From: Bremia lactucae | Taxonomy: Eukaryota > Oomycota > Peronosporomycetes > Peronosporales > Peronosporaceae | DNA length: 64,000 nucleotides | Reading direction: 5' to 3' | NCBI RefSeq assembly: GCF_004359215.1 | Contig: NC_090618.1 | Coordinates: forward strand, 760,575 to 824,574 | Shown: in pieces, positions 10,409 through 22,381 of the stretch | How the letters are laid out: the number at the start of each line of letters is the position of its first letter | Numbering within the stretch: position 1 is the stretch's first letter | Program-made: the position numbers and the translations under genes | Notes under the pieces: model-generated | Told to the model about the DNA's origin: nothing | The model's input: the letters and a program-made list of their open reading frames with translations, nothing else | The model's database searches: none

Positions 10409-11398
10409 TTGCCTTCACCTCATTGTGGTGATGCGGACAACGAGCTCATGAGGGAGGGTGATGGCGCTTTATTGCCCATCAAAACTTCTCTCATGGCCTA
10501 CAACATGGAGACAGCAACATTTACGAATGCTATCTCGTCGTCTGCGCTGGATAGTGCAGCGACAGGTAATGAGAGCGCTGCCCATAAAGGCGCAGCCGCT
10601 TCTCCGTTGGGTATAACCACAACGCCTTATGCTCAGACCATAATCCATAATGGTTCTGACATAGAGAATTCGGAGCCTAAAGCTCCGCCGACGATGCGTG
10701 AACGTGCTCAGTCGGTGTCAGACGCCAGTCATTTAGAACGTGGCTATGTGACGAGTAGCATATCACCGATGCCCCCTCCATCAAAATGGCCTCGTTTAAA
10801 CGGGTCAAGAATGTTGCTCCTAGAGCGCGCTCTTCTAGACGCACATAATTTTTATGGCGTCTTTAAATCATGGAGGGCTCAGGGAAAGTCGCTTGGGCGT
10901 ATTTTCCCGATCCCGGTCGTGTTGCGTTCGAATGAAACGCCCGACCAATAGGAGGCGGAATTTCTGCGCCGCATTCATCCGCATTACGATGCGATGAGAC
11001 AGCGGTCGCGGCGAATTAATTTCGCCCGCTTGCGTGTGAAAGAAATCATGGGCGGTACTGTACCCCCTGTTTCTTCTCACAACGCTCCTTCTGCTAGTCC
11101 ATTTGAGACTAGCGAAGAGGCCTCGGCTGGTGCTCCTTTTCATAGGCAGCCACCAAGCCGGTCACATCAATACGTAGGGAATCGATCGGTTCCCAAGAGT
11201 CAAAACCTTCAGGTAACCTTTCCTTTGGACGAGGATCTGATACCTCTGCCTCACAGAGCGGTGGGCAAGCAACCTTTCAACAAGAAGGCGTTGATTCCCA
11301 CCCGCATCCATCAGTCCAGGCGGCGCCCGATAGGAGTGGCGATCTCGCCCACCTACTCGCGGCTGCCTTACCTTCGTCCGTTCAGTCACAGGCGTTAA
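10409..11398 (+). pseudogene. Antisense ORF of element A (opposite to pol, inside 3' LTR)
   Basis: A coding-like reading frame on the plus strand of a minus-strand element, lying between the pol 3' end and the 3' LTR. It is open 10409-10951 and, after one stop and a frame change, 10994-11398. Coding character continues upstream to about 10280 and downstream to about 11480, where a Leu/Val-rich heptad-like stretch (RRIADL, then SRLTLDLVDVRAKA) suggests a coiled coil. The product would be Ser/Ala/Glu-rich with a basic stretch near AMRQRSRR. No known domain was recognised. Position and layout match the antisense frames of elements B and C. Confidence 0.5.
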
Positions 11399-11813
11399 AC
11401 GCTACTGAACGACGTATTGCGGATCTCTAGGGTCAAGTTTCGCGACTGACCTTGGATCTTGTTGATGTCCGAGCGAAGGCTTGTCAGGGTTCTGACGCCT
11501 GAAGGCTCGCTTAGACCACTTCGAGAGGATAAAGCTGAGGAGTCCGCGTTTCTCGTGTGATGTCCCTCGCCCAGATGTCCAAGCCCAGTTCGTGGTGGGA
11601 GGCATCGGTCCGATAGCTTTTTGCCTTCACCGCACCCCCTCACCCGAACGACGCTCGACTCACAGTCGGCGTCACTATCGGTCTCCTTAGACGGATGGGG
11701 ATATGTGACCTCATTTGGGTCTACATACCTTTTCAGATGACCCACCTAAAATACGGGGTGCGTCTACATGTTCGGGGGAAGGGTGAGCCTATAATTTAAG
11801 TCTCCAAAATCTT

Positions 11814-13241
11814 CTACCACCGTAAAGGGCCCAGTGAAACGCGGCAGCAACTTCGTAGTACCTCCAGGTAGTACATAAACTGCATTCTTAGGTAGTGTAG
11901 CAGTGCTTTGTAGTACTTTTCACCCACTTTAAAGCGTTCATTATTTCTGCGACCACTTCGGTCCGCATAATCTTTTTGCTTGTCCTGTGCGCTTGCCATC
12001 GCGTCACGGACGTTTAGTGTGATGGCTAATCGCTCATCCACAAAGCGTTGAGCCTCGCTCACGCTTTTAGCATCAAACTCGCCTACGACACCGCCGAGAG
12101 GTCGGTCATAGGACGTAGTTTTAGTGACCACTGCTTAACTGGCAGGGTCACCAGGGCAAGTTTCTGTCGTTGAGATGATACCCTCGCGGTCATCGTCATA
12201 TTGACAAAACTATGTCGCTTTTCGCACCAAGTATAGTGAGAGGCTCTCCCCTACTAAGACTCGGGCTGCGCACAAACGATACTGGCGTCCGAGGATGCCG
12301 CGGTCGGTTAATACAAAACAGTATCTCACCCGTACTGGCGCGGACACTGTTATTTATAGCGATATCCACAAAGAGCAATGTTTGCTCCACTCTTTGGGAG
12401 TTGCTATAGTGCGCAAGACATCCGTCACGACCCGATTGGCACGCTCTATTTGGCCATCGGTGTGGGGATGAACTGCGGTCAACATGTGGAGCTTGCTACC
12501 TAGCAGCTCGAACACATGTCGCCAAAAATCAGACGTAAAACCTGAATCCCGGTCCGATGGTATGGACTCGGGCATCCCGTGTAGTCGGTAAACATGATCC
12601 AGGAACAAGAGAGCTGCCTCCTTCCCTGTGATCGATGTTTTACATGGTGCTAACTGCACCATTTTGCTCAGTCTGTCTACAAAGACGACTTGCCCTGCCC
12701 GACCCTTTTGATCGGGCGGCATGCCAAACATGAAGTCCAGACTTACTGACTTACAACAGTTGGTTGGAATCGATAGCGGCTTCAGTGGTGCACTGCTGGA
12801 CGGTGCAGGCTTAATGCGCTGACACTGTTCGCAAGAGCGAATATAGTTGGCCACCCATCTATATAGATGTGTCCACCAAAATTCCTCCGACACTCGTAAG
12901 CATGTCTTTTCACGGCCCAGATGCCCACTAGATGGCGCATCATGGAGCTTGTGAAGAATCATCAGCTTGAGATCTGTGTCATGAGGCACATAGATTCTCA
13001 AGGGATCACAATGTGACAGCTGGTGCCATAACAGGCTATCGCTGTAGCTAAAGCGATTTAGCTCATCTTTCAGGTGTGACGGAAGGAAAACCTTTCGCCC
13101 ACCGAAGTGATCCAACAACAGGCGACAATGGTCGTCTTGACTGTTGCTCTCATTTATCTCAGAGGCCAATGAACTCGTCACGTGGTATGCCTTCATGACT
13201 GCCAACGTTGACGGCTGAAATTGTGCTTTCGCACTAGACAA
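11814..13241 (-). pseudogene. Integrase of element A
   Basis: Ty3/Gypsy integrase remnant. The frame 13241-12354 carries the zinc-binding module (GHLGREKT, then SCEQCQRIKP) and the catalytic DDE region: first Asp in SLDFMFG, second in SDRDSGF, Glu in TDGQIERANR. It is followed after frameshifts by the C-terminal segment 12131-11814 (KQKDYADRSGRRN). The DDE triad is still readable, but stops and shifts near 12354 and 12196 break the gene. Family knowledge: integrase inserts the cDNA into the host chromosome. Confidence 0.85.
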
Positions 13242-13267
13242 ACTTTCCTGGTGTCCTCTCGCAAAGT

Positions 13268-14512
13268 CTATGCCAAGACGTTCGACTTACCCGGCATATA
13301 TTCAACTTTGAAATTAAAGTCAGAGAAGAATATTAGCCATCTTGCCATTCTAAGCGAGAGGTGCGGTGAGTTTATTGCGGTCCGCAGTGATGCGCGATCC
13401 GTATAAACCACAAATGGTTCGGAGCCCAGGTGCACACGAAACTTGACAAGAGCATAATTTATTGAAAGTAGTTCTTGGCCATGCACGGGGTAATTCAGTT
13501 CCGCGGCTTATAAAAGACGGGACTGATAAGAGATGACACTGTCTACGTCGTCGTCATCCTTCTGCATGAGCGCGATGCCGATTGCAAAATTATTTGCATC
13601 GCAGACGACGCCAAAGGGCTTATCCGCGTCTGGCAATGCCAAGACTGGTGCCTCTACAAGAGATTGCTTCACTTATGTGAACGCATCATCTTGTTCTTTT
13701 AATCAAACCCTTTCTGCGTCCTTTTTGAGGAGGTTAGATAATGGTTTGATTTGCTCAGCATAATTCTTGCTACATTTATGCAAGTAATTAGCGAGCCCTA
13801 GAAAATTGGCGCAAATTCTTCACATGCCGTGGGATGGCCATTCCTTTACTGATTTTACCTTGTCTGGGTCTGCTCGTACACCATGTGTACCTACGATACC
13901 GCCCAGCACAAGTATCTCAGTGACCCCTATGACGCTTTTGTCCAAGTTGACATACAATTGGGCGTCCTTCAAAGTCTGCAACACCGCGTCTAAATGACGC
14001 TTGTGCGACTCTATTGCACTCAGCCCGTCCTCGGCCCTACTATGCACGAATACATCGTCAAAGTAATGGAGCGTAGGCACGGTGCTGATGCATCACGTGA
14101 GACACCATTCGGTTGAATGTCGCTGGTGTGTTTTTAACCCTTGGGGCATCACAAGCCACTCGCAAAGCATACCGCTTGGGGTGCTTACTGCCGTTTTGGC
14201 TACATCGGACTCTCTCATGAGAACCTGATAGTAGCCATCCTACAAATCCAACGCGGAAACGATAGTTGACTTTCCCATTGAGTTTAAAAGACATCTTTCT
14301 CGTGGGATTGGCGTTTGCGCCCGTATGGTCGCCGTGTTCGGCTTATTGTAAGCCTGAACCACGCGCCATCTACCTGTGGTTTTACGCACACAAAAGGTCG
14401 GGCTGCAGTGAAGCGATTTGCTCTCACGCATATGTCCCGCCTTGGCTCGCTTGTCGAAGAACTCATCGATATAATCGACTTGTTCTTTCGGCAACGACCA
14501 TTGCCTGGTCAA
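13268..14512 (-). pseudogene. Reverse transcriptase and RNase H of element A
   Basis: The frame at 14512-14240 holds the RT N-terminal fingers (QWSLPKEQVDYID, then SPTFCVRKTTGRWRVV). The frame at 14080-13820 holds the palm with an intact catalytic box, HYFDDVFVHSR, and the ALGG-type LGGIVGTHGVRADPDK stretch. RNase H follows, with YTDRASLRTA and the KVEYMPGKSNVLA tail at 13486-13268. At least three frame breaks separate these segments, so no complete polymerase can be made. Confidence 0.85.
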
Positions 14513-15604
14513 ACAATACTTGGTGCCAGGTTCGATGCCTATCTCGCGCCCGTAACATCTTGCAGAGTGCCTCTAAATCTTGTTCAACGGGAAAGCGGAC
14601 TGCCTGAGCGTGGGATGCCCCTATCTACTGGTAGGCGGCTCGGCACTTCTTCTGGGAACATATCGCAATACTCCACAGAACCTCAAAGAACGAACTGTTT
14701 TTTAAGGAATCCCATCAGTTGAGGTGCTCCGGCAACTTTTTAAATATGCCGAGGAGATAGGAAACCTCCCGGAGATGTCGTGGGATCGGCTCCTTGCCGA
14801 ATTGAAGGAAGGAAAGATCCACGAAGTAGTCGCACCATTTCCATGGTGGACTGTTGCTCGTCGTCCACAATGGACGAGAGCGTCCTAGAAACAGGCAAAA
14901 GAAACAGTTCGCTGCTCAAGGGAGGATGCCTCCGCAATTTCGTCTTTGACGGCCTCGATCACCTCGTTCGAAGGCTTGTCCTCTTTATTAAGAACTGATC
15001 CGAAGGTCACTCGTTGAAACGTGCCTTTTATCGTCCTAATGTGTCTGGTATTCGTTCTTCGAGTCACCACGACCTTCTTCTGGGAAGCAAGTGCCGTTGC
15101 ACTCGGGGCTAACGCACCCCTTCCAACCGCACCAGGCTCTAGGCACTGTGCCGGTTAATGCGACGCTTGACTTCCTATCAGCTCGATGTCTACTGCCGCA
15201 GGCTCTCGGCTTTGTGCAGGACTATGAGACACAGGACTACTTGTCATTGCTCTTTTCTCTACCTAGCTGGGTAGGAATTGGTGACAGTTGACATCCCGTC
15301 AACGCACCCTCAACTGTGTTCGACGACTTCAGTTGCATATGCCTTTCGCAGGAGCACCTCCGTTCCGGTGTCCTGCGTAGAGTTCGCAACTGTGCGTGTA
15401 CGCTAGTCTATCCATAGTGGGTACTTTGCCAACCATGGCATGCCTAGGATGAGGTCATACGGACTCTCAATACCTAGCACTGTGAACTTCTCTTTACAAA
15501 GAAGTCACTAAAGCTGAATGCAAGTTCTAACTGAACTCCTCCAGACTTAACGAGCGCGCCGTTCGCATCCTGGCAAAGCTACTCAAACATCGCCGGTCTC
15601 TTTC

Positions 15605-15660
15605 TTAGAGCCGCGAGTTTTTCAAAATTATGTGATGCACCCAAATTCACTAGGAGGGTC
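15605..15660 (-). pseudogene. Aspartic protease remnant of element A (active-site Asp changed)
   Basis: The minus strand reads LLVNLGASHNFE, the pepsin-type retroelement protease motif (usually LVD-x-GAS). The catalytic Asp codon has become AAT (Asn) at about 15643-15648. The flanking sequence has stops. Confidence 0.65.
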
Positions 15661-15939
15661 ATCACCTGGTCATAGCCTCTTAATTGAGCGCTATAGGCCA
15701 GCAGGGTTGAGGTCCGAAATTGCGAGACCTCAGGGACTATGCTACCCATTTGTTCCACAACTATTAACTAAGGGGTAGCTTCAGAGTCCGCGTCAGTAGG
15801 GCATCTTGCCCCCACTGCGCTCCTGCATTTCCCGATCCCTCAGTGGTCGATGTAGAACTCACGCGTCTCGCACGCTAGTTCTTGCCATCGTACTTTGGAA
15901 AGGGAGTCCTCATGCTGGGCATCTTTGCCCCAGCAGGGA

Positions 15940-16740
15940 CCTTAGCATAGCAGCAAGCCATCATTTGGCCGCGCTTGCCGCATTTAATGCAGACTACATC
16001 TGCATTGCTCAACTCCATGGGAGTGGCATCTTACCTCTCGGCCAACGGCTTATACCAAGCCGTCGCTGAGGCGCTGTTGTAGGATTGCTCTTCAACTAAA
16101 GCAATTTTGATCGCCTCTTCTATCGTCGACGGCACCTTTCCTGAAAAATACCTGACGTGATGGGCCATTCCATAGTCCGTTCATAAAAGTGGGCACCTTA
16201 ATGTGCTCCAAAATCGGATCTACGGTAATGGACGCCGACAGCGAGCGCATCTCCTGCACATACTCTTGCAGAGATCGCTTCACCTGTCGCACTCCAAAGA
16301 AGCGCACCTGAAGCAACACTTCGTTGTTCGGCAGCTGGTACATGGCGCGATCTTTTCCTTAAAAATCACCCATGTAGGGAACGCCTTTCTGTCCGCCCTA
16401 ATAAGCGCCGAGTAAGCCCACTCTGAGGCCTTTGCACGCAGGTGCGACATGGCGTAGGACATCATGCGGCTGTCGTGCTCGATAACTGCGCGACACCGCA
16501 ATGATTCACGTCTAACAGCCCGTGAACAATAATGTGCGCTGCAGTTCCATCGAATTGGGCGGATCCATCCAAATAGGCCTCGGCTGATGCGGCCGGGCAG
16601 AGAGCATCTTAACAGTCCTGTTAAGAACCTCGCTCCGAACCTGCTCATGCCTCAGCTCAGCCTGAGTTTGAGTGACGGACTCCGCCGCAGCATGGCTCTG
16701 TGCCTCGGACGCGGCCTTCCGCTGTCCGAGCACGAATGCC
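15940..16740 (-). pseudogene. Gag of element A
   Basis: Capsid-type gag remnant. The frame 16648-16280 contains MSHLRAKASEWAYSAL. The overlapping frame 16343-16092 contains the retrotransposon-gag stretch QVKRSLQEYVQEMRSL and ends near GPSRQVFF. A zinc-knuckle-like segment near 15960-16000 reads CIKCGKRGQMMACC, with Gln where the CCHC His is expected. Frameshifts separate the segments. Confidence 0.7.
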
Positions 16741-16951
16741 TCAAACTGCTCTAACTGAGCAACATGTTGCTCAGGAGGACTACTCAGGAGCCTCGCCAGG
16801 GCTTGTTCACCAAGTCCCTACGCCATAAACCCTGCCACCTCCCGATGATGTTCGGAGAGGAAGAGGAAATGAGCCCAATCAATACTGAGACCCATCCTCA
16901 CGTACACACGCAGAGATCCGGGTCATGGGAAGGATGTCAAAGGCTACCAAG

Positions 16952-17018
16952 TGTAGGGGGGCACGTCGTAATGCGGCCACGATCTACTTAGACACACACC
17001 CTAGCACAACGAGAACTT
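16952..17018 (-). repeat. Truncated 5' LTR of element A
   Basis: Direct repeat of 9521-9590 (TGTAG, GCACGTCGTAATGCG, CTACTTAGACACA). Read on the minus strand it ends CTACA and is followed two bases later by TGGTAGCC, a plausible primer-binding site beginning like the complement of initiator tRNA-Met. The rest of the LTR is replaced by fragment D. Confidence 0.55.
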
Positions 17019-17445
17019 GCCACTGAGAAAAAGCCGTGGCTTTTGCCCGAACGGCTAGTCAGTAGCTTGTGTGGAGAGACTACTCGTCACAATAACAAAA
17101 ACTTTTATTTATTGCGACAAAGCTACGTGGCCCTGATCCCGGCGCGAAGAACTTTCGCCTGAGAAAGATTTTTGTCTCGATGCTTTTCTTAAGCATCGAT
17201 AATATAGTGGCAACAACAAGCGAGATGAAATCTCGTTGATGCAAGCCAGGAGCACGTTTATTCGCAATGTCAAAGACATTGGACGCGAGACCTGGCTTGA
17301 AAGACTGCTCGCGATTCGCGTTATGTTTGAGAAAAGAACTCCAACCGGTGCAAGGTTTGAACTGCATCGGTTGTCTCGTGAGACAGAACTTCCATGCCTT
17401 ACGTAGGGTGATCCATGTCCGTGTTGTGTCAACAACACGAATCGA

Positions 17446-17985
17446 GTGAAAGGGAATGTTTATTTCCTTTCTTCGCCCTGGGGAAGAGCTCGCATCTCTA
17501 CCGAGGTGCGCGATGCGATTGACGTTTCGCAACCGATTTACAAGCGCCATGTGCGCGTGTATTCCGATGGACCTTCTGATTCATCGGATGGATCTCGTCA
17601 TACTGACGGACGAGGCCTTCAACGTCAACAACCAGCTGAGAACGAGACTTCTAACTGTCATGCGAAGGTGGATAACCGCGCCAGCGAACCAGATAACTCG
17701 TTCAATACCCCTTCAGACCATGGTGGTTTAGAATACGTTCCACAAGGAAACGTAGATCACTGTGGAAATCCACCAATGGTTGTGGTGAAGGAGGGGAAAT
17801 TAGATCCGAACCGTGTGTCGGATCTAGAGTCGAAGATCGACAAACTCGACAGCTACCCCCATGTATTGGAGGATGGTCTTGTACACGAGCGAGGTAAGCG
17901 TCACTCGTTGGAGCAGACGGTGCAAGCTCACTATATCGATCGGTTGGAAAACCGTCCGAAGAGTGTGTATTCAATGTTGATTTGA
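17446..17985 (+). pseudogene. Antisense ORF of fragment D
   Basis: Open for 179 codons on the plus strand, opposite to the element. It matches the antisense frames at 32359-34284 and 62990-63420: SSPWGRARIS, RHTDGRG, LQRQQPA, then SDLESKIDKLD followed by a Leu/Glu-rich coiled-coil-like stretch ending in TVQAHYIDRLE. Similarity continues upstream to 17031 through frameshifts. On the other strand the same DNA encodes a chromodomain start (FLVERILNHH, minus strand near 17730). Confidence 0.55.
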
Positions 17986-18486
17986 ACGAAAATATCACGC
18001 TGTTATTGATGCGCTGTCGTCAGCTCATTGCGGTTCCGAGGATCTTCGGACCCGACATGAGAACCTCGCGATTCAGCATGAGAATCTGGTTCGTGATCAC
18101 AAGAATCTTTTAGGGACTCTAAGAAGGGTGGTCAGATCCATCCTCGAAAGAAGCAGCGTACTGATGGTACGGGCAGAGCCGACCAACGTAACACGTAAAA
18201 TGCATTCGCATCATACGTGGCAATTCTATTGTGAACGCATTGCCTCTGCGATGGCCCAATCAACTTGGGTAGGAGTTTACTGCTACCCACATTAGTGACT
18301 ACATGCTAAGGTAAGTTTACAGTGGAGAGTAGTACTAGATCATCAACTTTAAATGAAAGAGCATTTGCACTTCCATGTTTTTCTGCGTTCCGCTTTTGTC
18401 GGTCCACTGCCTTAAGCAATTGAATACTGTACGAGTCGGATTATTGATTCTAGAGACAGCGGAAATCTCTCTGCTGACTCATTCGT

Positions 18487-18790
18487 TTTGTCGAGGTGGC
18501 TCTCCTTCTTCGCGGAGTATAATTTATCTGTGGAATATAAACCAGGACGACTTAATGTCGTCGCTGATGCGTTATCACGCCGACCCGATTTCGAGTCGGC
18601 TGCGCACTCCAACAGTGAACATAATCTTACTGTTGCAATACTCATTACGAGTGTTCGTTCATCAGCCCTGATTGATGACATAAAGAAAGCCTACACAGAA
18701 GATAACGAACTTTGCGTTGAATGGATCCATCCAATAGATCTTTTAAAAGATTAACCGGCTTTATATCGATGGTCATCCAATCAATACACA
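18487..18790 (+). mobile_element. Inverted RNase H segment inside fragment D
   Basis: The plus strand reads the RNase H C-terminus (SVEYKPGRLNVVADALSRRP) and the start of the integrase linker, matching element C at about 30880-31170. The material on both sides reads on the minus strand, so this piece is flipped relative to its neighbours. Confidence 0.75.
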
Positions 18791-18799
18791 TAAAGAAAC

Positions 18800-20215
18800 C
18801 ATCGATCGCAAGTACTTGTTCACAAGGCAGTGGTCACTGCTTCATGACACAGTACTTCGAGCCCGGTTTAAGCTCGATCTCATGTCGAGTGCCTTTATCC
18901 TTCAGTAACTCGCATTGAATTGTTTCATGGAATACATACCTGAGTTCAATCAAATCTCTACATAGAGGATTTGTCTTAAGCAACTCCAAGGATTGAGTAA
19001 TATATCTTTTAATCCGAGCCTTCACATCGAGAACACTTTTGTCCATCGTGAGCTGCTGAGAACCCGTTCGCTCTCTGCAGAATTACTGTGACCGAAAATC
19101 GGTTACGTATTTGTCCTCTGTGACGAGTGCGCAAATCTGCTTGTTTCTACCGCTATGCAGATCTCTCGCTTGGGTTCAAGAATTGGTAATTGAGTTATCT
19201 CCGAAGTTAACTTCAGAGGCGCATATAGATCAAGAGAATAAGCGCCTACTCTTGATCCGTCATTAACCAAACATTCAACGTCTCAGTTCTTTCCTGGGAT
19301 TTATCAACAGGCTGCCGAGGGATCAATCTCTCGGGATGCTGATGTCTAGTCACTTCAGCAGTAACTATTTGAGGAAATTTCTCCTCAAGTACGTGGGGAC
19401 TTATTACCTCGACGTCTTCCGACTGTGATTGCGCTATCACAGTCGGGTCCTCTACGGTCGACTCTCTACATGACCTAGGATCATCGTGTTGTCCATTTTA
19501 GACAACAGGTATCTTCCTTGAATGTCGCCCGCTGGGCGAACTTTCATGTCTCAATCCATTTGAATTATTCGAGTGTTGGACCTTCGGCGCTGCCTGTGCA
19601 TTCACACAGCCGCCGGCAGCTGACTCCATAGTGTGATTAGCAATCACACTGTGATCTTGGGCAGTCGTACTAATGACCGTACCACAAGTGAGGCCATCGC
19701 ATTCACTCGTAGTACATCGACACGCTTGTGGACGCTCCAAGACGTTCATCAGATGGCCATCTGATGAACAAGTGGCAGGCATCTTTTGGATCGATGCTGC
19801 CAGCTGATTCTTGGCTCATATTTTCTGCCAAAGTAAACCTAGGATGACATAAAATTTATCATCGAAGTCCAGTACGATGAAATCGTCATCGTACCGTAAA
19901 TCTCTAAATGTGTAGTGAAATTTCACTGCGCATTTCATCACTGTTATCGATGCGCCTATCGCTAGACGTACCGTCATCCTCGTTTGAGGAATGTCGCGCT
20001 CAACATATTTGAGCCTACGATCCTCTAGCGACTGGCAACGAGTCAAGTTATTCGACGCCCCACAGTCCACCAGGACTTTAAGCGACAAATCATCTGTCAC
20101 CTTTAACTTCAAGGTGATCTTCTAGAAATTTGCGTCAGAGAAATTGTTCGACGTCCCACAATCGACTTAGGATTTTAGTGACAATTTAATTGCCACGTTA
20201 ATTTTACAAGGTGAT
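18800..20215 (-). pseudogene. Protease to RT N-terminus of fragment D, with a doubled protease motif
   Basis: The minus strand has the protease frame 20112-19816 with the active-site box VDCGASNN and a C-terminal IVLDFDDKFYVILG stretch. A Cys/Thr-rich spacer (19782-19246) follows, then the RT N-terminus 19046-18834 (TRHEIELKPGSKYCVMKQ). Just upstream, at about 20160-20130, a second protease box DCGTSNNFSD is read, so the motif is present twice within about 110 bp. Frames are interrupted. Confidence 0.65.
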
Positions 20216-20349
20216 GATCATAACCTCATCAGCTGGGGCACTTACCCCCAATGTTTGTGTGAGACGAGCAATTTTCGTAAAAAGGCCTGCAAATTCTTTT
20301 GACATTGCTGAACTAGTAGGGCGCTCAGCACCTACTGACCCCCACCGTC

Positions 20350-20781
20350 TTTTGACGACAACTTTTATTCAAGGGAGGATAGACTCGCTCGAGCAAAGAA
20401 CAATCTAATTTGCTCATCACGCTTTGACTTTACGGTCAATGCGAAGGAAACGAATGTTGATTCAATCAACATTGCAGTCAACAAACTCAGTAATAGTGGC
20501 AGTGCTATTATTGACTTTGATAACGATGCTGAAAGACTCGGCATCGAATACAATAATATTATTGAGATTAATAATGAGGAGAATGACAACGCAGTGCTTG
20601 CTAGAGAAGCAGTGGTCCGTTTCGTACGGGATTTCATCGTGGACCGACAGAAAAGGAGCTCTGACAAATATGGAAGAGCAAATAATCTAATTTCAATGTT
20701 AATGATCTAATCCTACTGTCTACGGTAAATCTACCAAAATATGTAGTGACGAATGCGGGCCGTAATAAATTACAGCCCAAG
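20350..20781 (+). pseudogene. Integrase C-terminal fragment
   Basis: Plus-strand remnant matching element C integrase at about 31960-32285 (FVRDFIVDRQKR, then a decayed NDLVLLSTVNLPK-type stretch). It ends exactly where the 5' LTR of element B begins, so B appears to sit in or beside it. Confidence 0.6.
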
Positions 20782-20786
20782 TGTAT

Positions 20787-21265
20787 TGGGGCACACATCG
20801 GTTGGAGAACCGTTGTTGTGGTACATTTACTTTATGGTAAAATACCCTTTTATCTAACTTCAAAATAGTTAGTTACTTAAATCCGATTTATTATGGGTAA
20901 CAAATGAGGTCGCCGCCAGGTATAAATCTAGCGGCCAAAATCAATCTAAATTAGCTAGGTAAGGTTGTAAGATTTAAATAATTGAATAAAGTGCAGTTCC
21001 TCTTTTGGTCTTAAAAGCATTAAGTGCCTTTCTAAGGCTTGCGCATTGATCTGTAAGAGATAGAAGCTTTTCTAAGGTATATCCTCTTGGGCACTAGTTG
21101 CCACTTGGTTCTACGAGCCCCTGAATCCCTTGAACTAGGATTCTTTAAGCTTTAATAACTTGTACGACTCCTTGAGTTGTTGAACCCATTAGTTCAATAA
21201 AACTAAGTGACTCTCTGAGTCTGAAAGTATTCCTCTGACTTTAAGAGCGAGGTAGCTCCGCTACA
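20787..21265 (+). repeat. 5' LTR of element B
   Basis: Aligns base for base over long stretches with the direct repeat at 25876-26320 (GCACACATCGGTTGGAGA start). It ends CTACA just before a TGGTAGCAC primer-binding site. It is about 200 bp shorter than the 3' copy because about 210 bp between CTGAAA and AGCGAGGTAGCTCCGCT are absent here. Confidence 0.75.
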
Positions 21266-21324
21266 CCTGGTAGCACTCGTAGTCAATCTACGCCTGAGTC
21301 TTTGTAAGAGTAAACCTCACAAAA

Positions 21325-22300
21325 ATGGAAGAGGTTCCAGACTTGTCAGAAGCGCAACTCACCGCTTATGACAAGCTCAAAACCTTATTTAGGCTTGAAC
21401 GCGTGGAATTTATTATCTCCCAGAGACCAGAGGTCCTGCACGCAAGGCTTGAAGCCTTCATGCGGTACGAAGCCTCCCTGATCGGTCAGGTATAGGACCA
21501 CTTAGCGGCATTTATGCCAACCCGGTACATCTCTGTACCTGACTCAGAGCCGAGAGCTCGCCCTCTAACTGCAAATGTGGAGACATCGACGCTTTTCCCT
21601 CATGGGATTCGCTGAAACAGCAAATGCCCAGCATGTTTGCACCGCCTGATCAGGCTTTTGGCATGCGAACACGGCTCCTAGCGACTCGACAGGGTAAAAG
21701 AACCCTCGATGACTTTGTCCAGGAGTCGAGAACTCTCATTGCATCTATGCATCAAGACCCGGTGCTAGAAGCAATTGTAGTAATCATCTTTATGGGGGGG
21801 GTATCAATGAGGGCGTTGCCCTGACGGAATTATTCCGATCTCGAAAGTGGCAGATACTTTCGAAGAGGCAGTTACCATAGCGCTACGCGCCGAGTTCAAC
21901 TTTAAGTCTACTCGCGTTAACACGCCTGTTTACCGAACAAGCTCTTCGAGTACATGGGTTCCGTCTAATAGAGCGGAACCCATGGATTAAAGCCTCGTTG
22001 AGGAAGGAGAAGAGGCCCTTCAAGCTGTAAAACAGCATAAGACCATCCGTAGATGTTATTTGTGTGGAAGCACGAAACATTTACGTCCGGCCTGCCCCCC
22101 TGCGAAATTCCCGTAAAGCTCCGAAGAGCTTCAACTCCGACCTATACCAGAGATCTGGTACGGTGCGGGAAACGTCGATACCCAGTAGGTGCGGGGCGCC
22201 CTACTGAAGAAGACCTAGGCTCTGTTGAACCTCTAGGAGGTGAGAATGAGTCAATTAAAACTGACTACGGCTTATCAATGCCCTTTACAGTCGCCTGAGC
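21325..22300 (+). pseudogene. Gag of element B
   Basis: Starts with an ATG (MEEVPDLSEAQLTAYDKL) 57 bp after the primer-binding site and reaches a TAG at about 21494. The capsid stretch resumes at 21624 (GKRTLDDFVQESRTLIASM) and shifts frame at a run of eight G near 21797. A complete CCHC zinc knuckle (CYLCGSTKHLRPAC) is encoded at about 22053-22094. Family knowledge: gag forms the virus-like particle. Confidence 0.7.
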
Positions 22301-22381
22301 GACTAGCAAACCAGGCTTGTACTCTCGCCCGTTGCCATTAAGCACTAAGCTAATTGGGGCTTGATTCTGTGTAGGAGCGAC

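Larger units (their letters stand above)
9521..17018 (-). mobile_element. Degenerate Ty3/Gypsy chromovirus, element A
   Basis: A minus-strand LTR retrotransposon of about 7.5 kb. Read in its own direction it has a truncated 5' LTR (16952-17018), gag (about 16740-15940), protease (about 15640), reverse transcriptase and RNase H (14512-13268), integrase (13241-11814), an opposite-strand reading frame (10409-11398) and a complete 3' LTR (10055-9521). A purine-rich tract (GGAGGGATGG on the minus strand) abuts the 3' LTR. Every coding segment has stops or frameshifts, so the copy is inactive. Confidence 0.8.
17031..20345 (-). mobile_element. Rearranged C-family Gypsy fragment, D
   Basis: A minus-oriented relative of elements C and E without LTRs. 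From left to right it holds the antisense frame and chromodomain region (17031-18000), integrase C-terminus (18000-18480, matching 32079-32290), an inverted RNase H piece (18487-18790), RT N-terminus (19046-18800), protease/RT spacer (19782-19246), protease (20112-19816), then a second protease start (about 20215-20130) and gag end. Most of RT and integrase are missing. Confidence 0.75.

Noticed and set aside
17590..17840. Mostly transition differences between fragment D and element E in the antisense region, suggesting repeat-induced mutation
   Set aside because: The count is small, and the LTR pair of element C shows many transversions, so no mutation process can be claimed.
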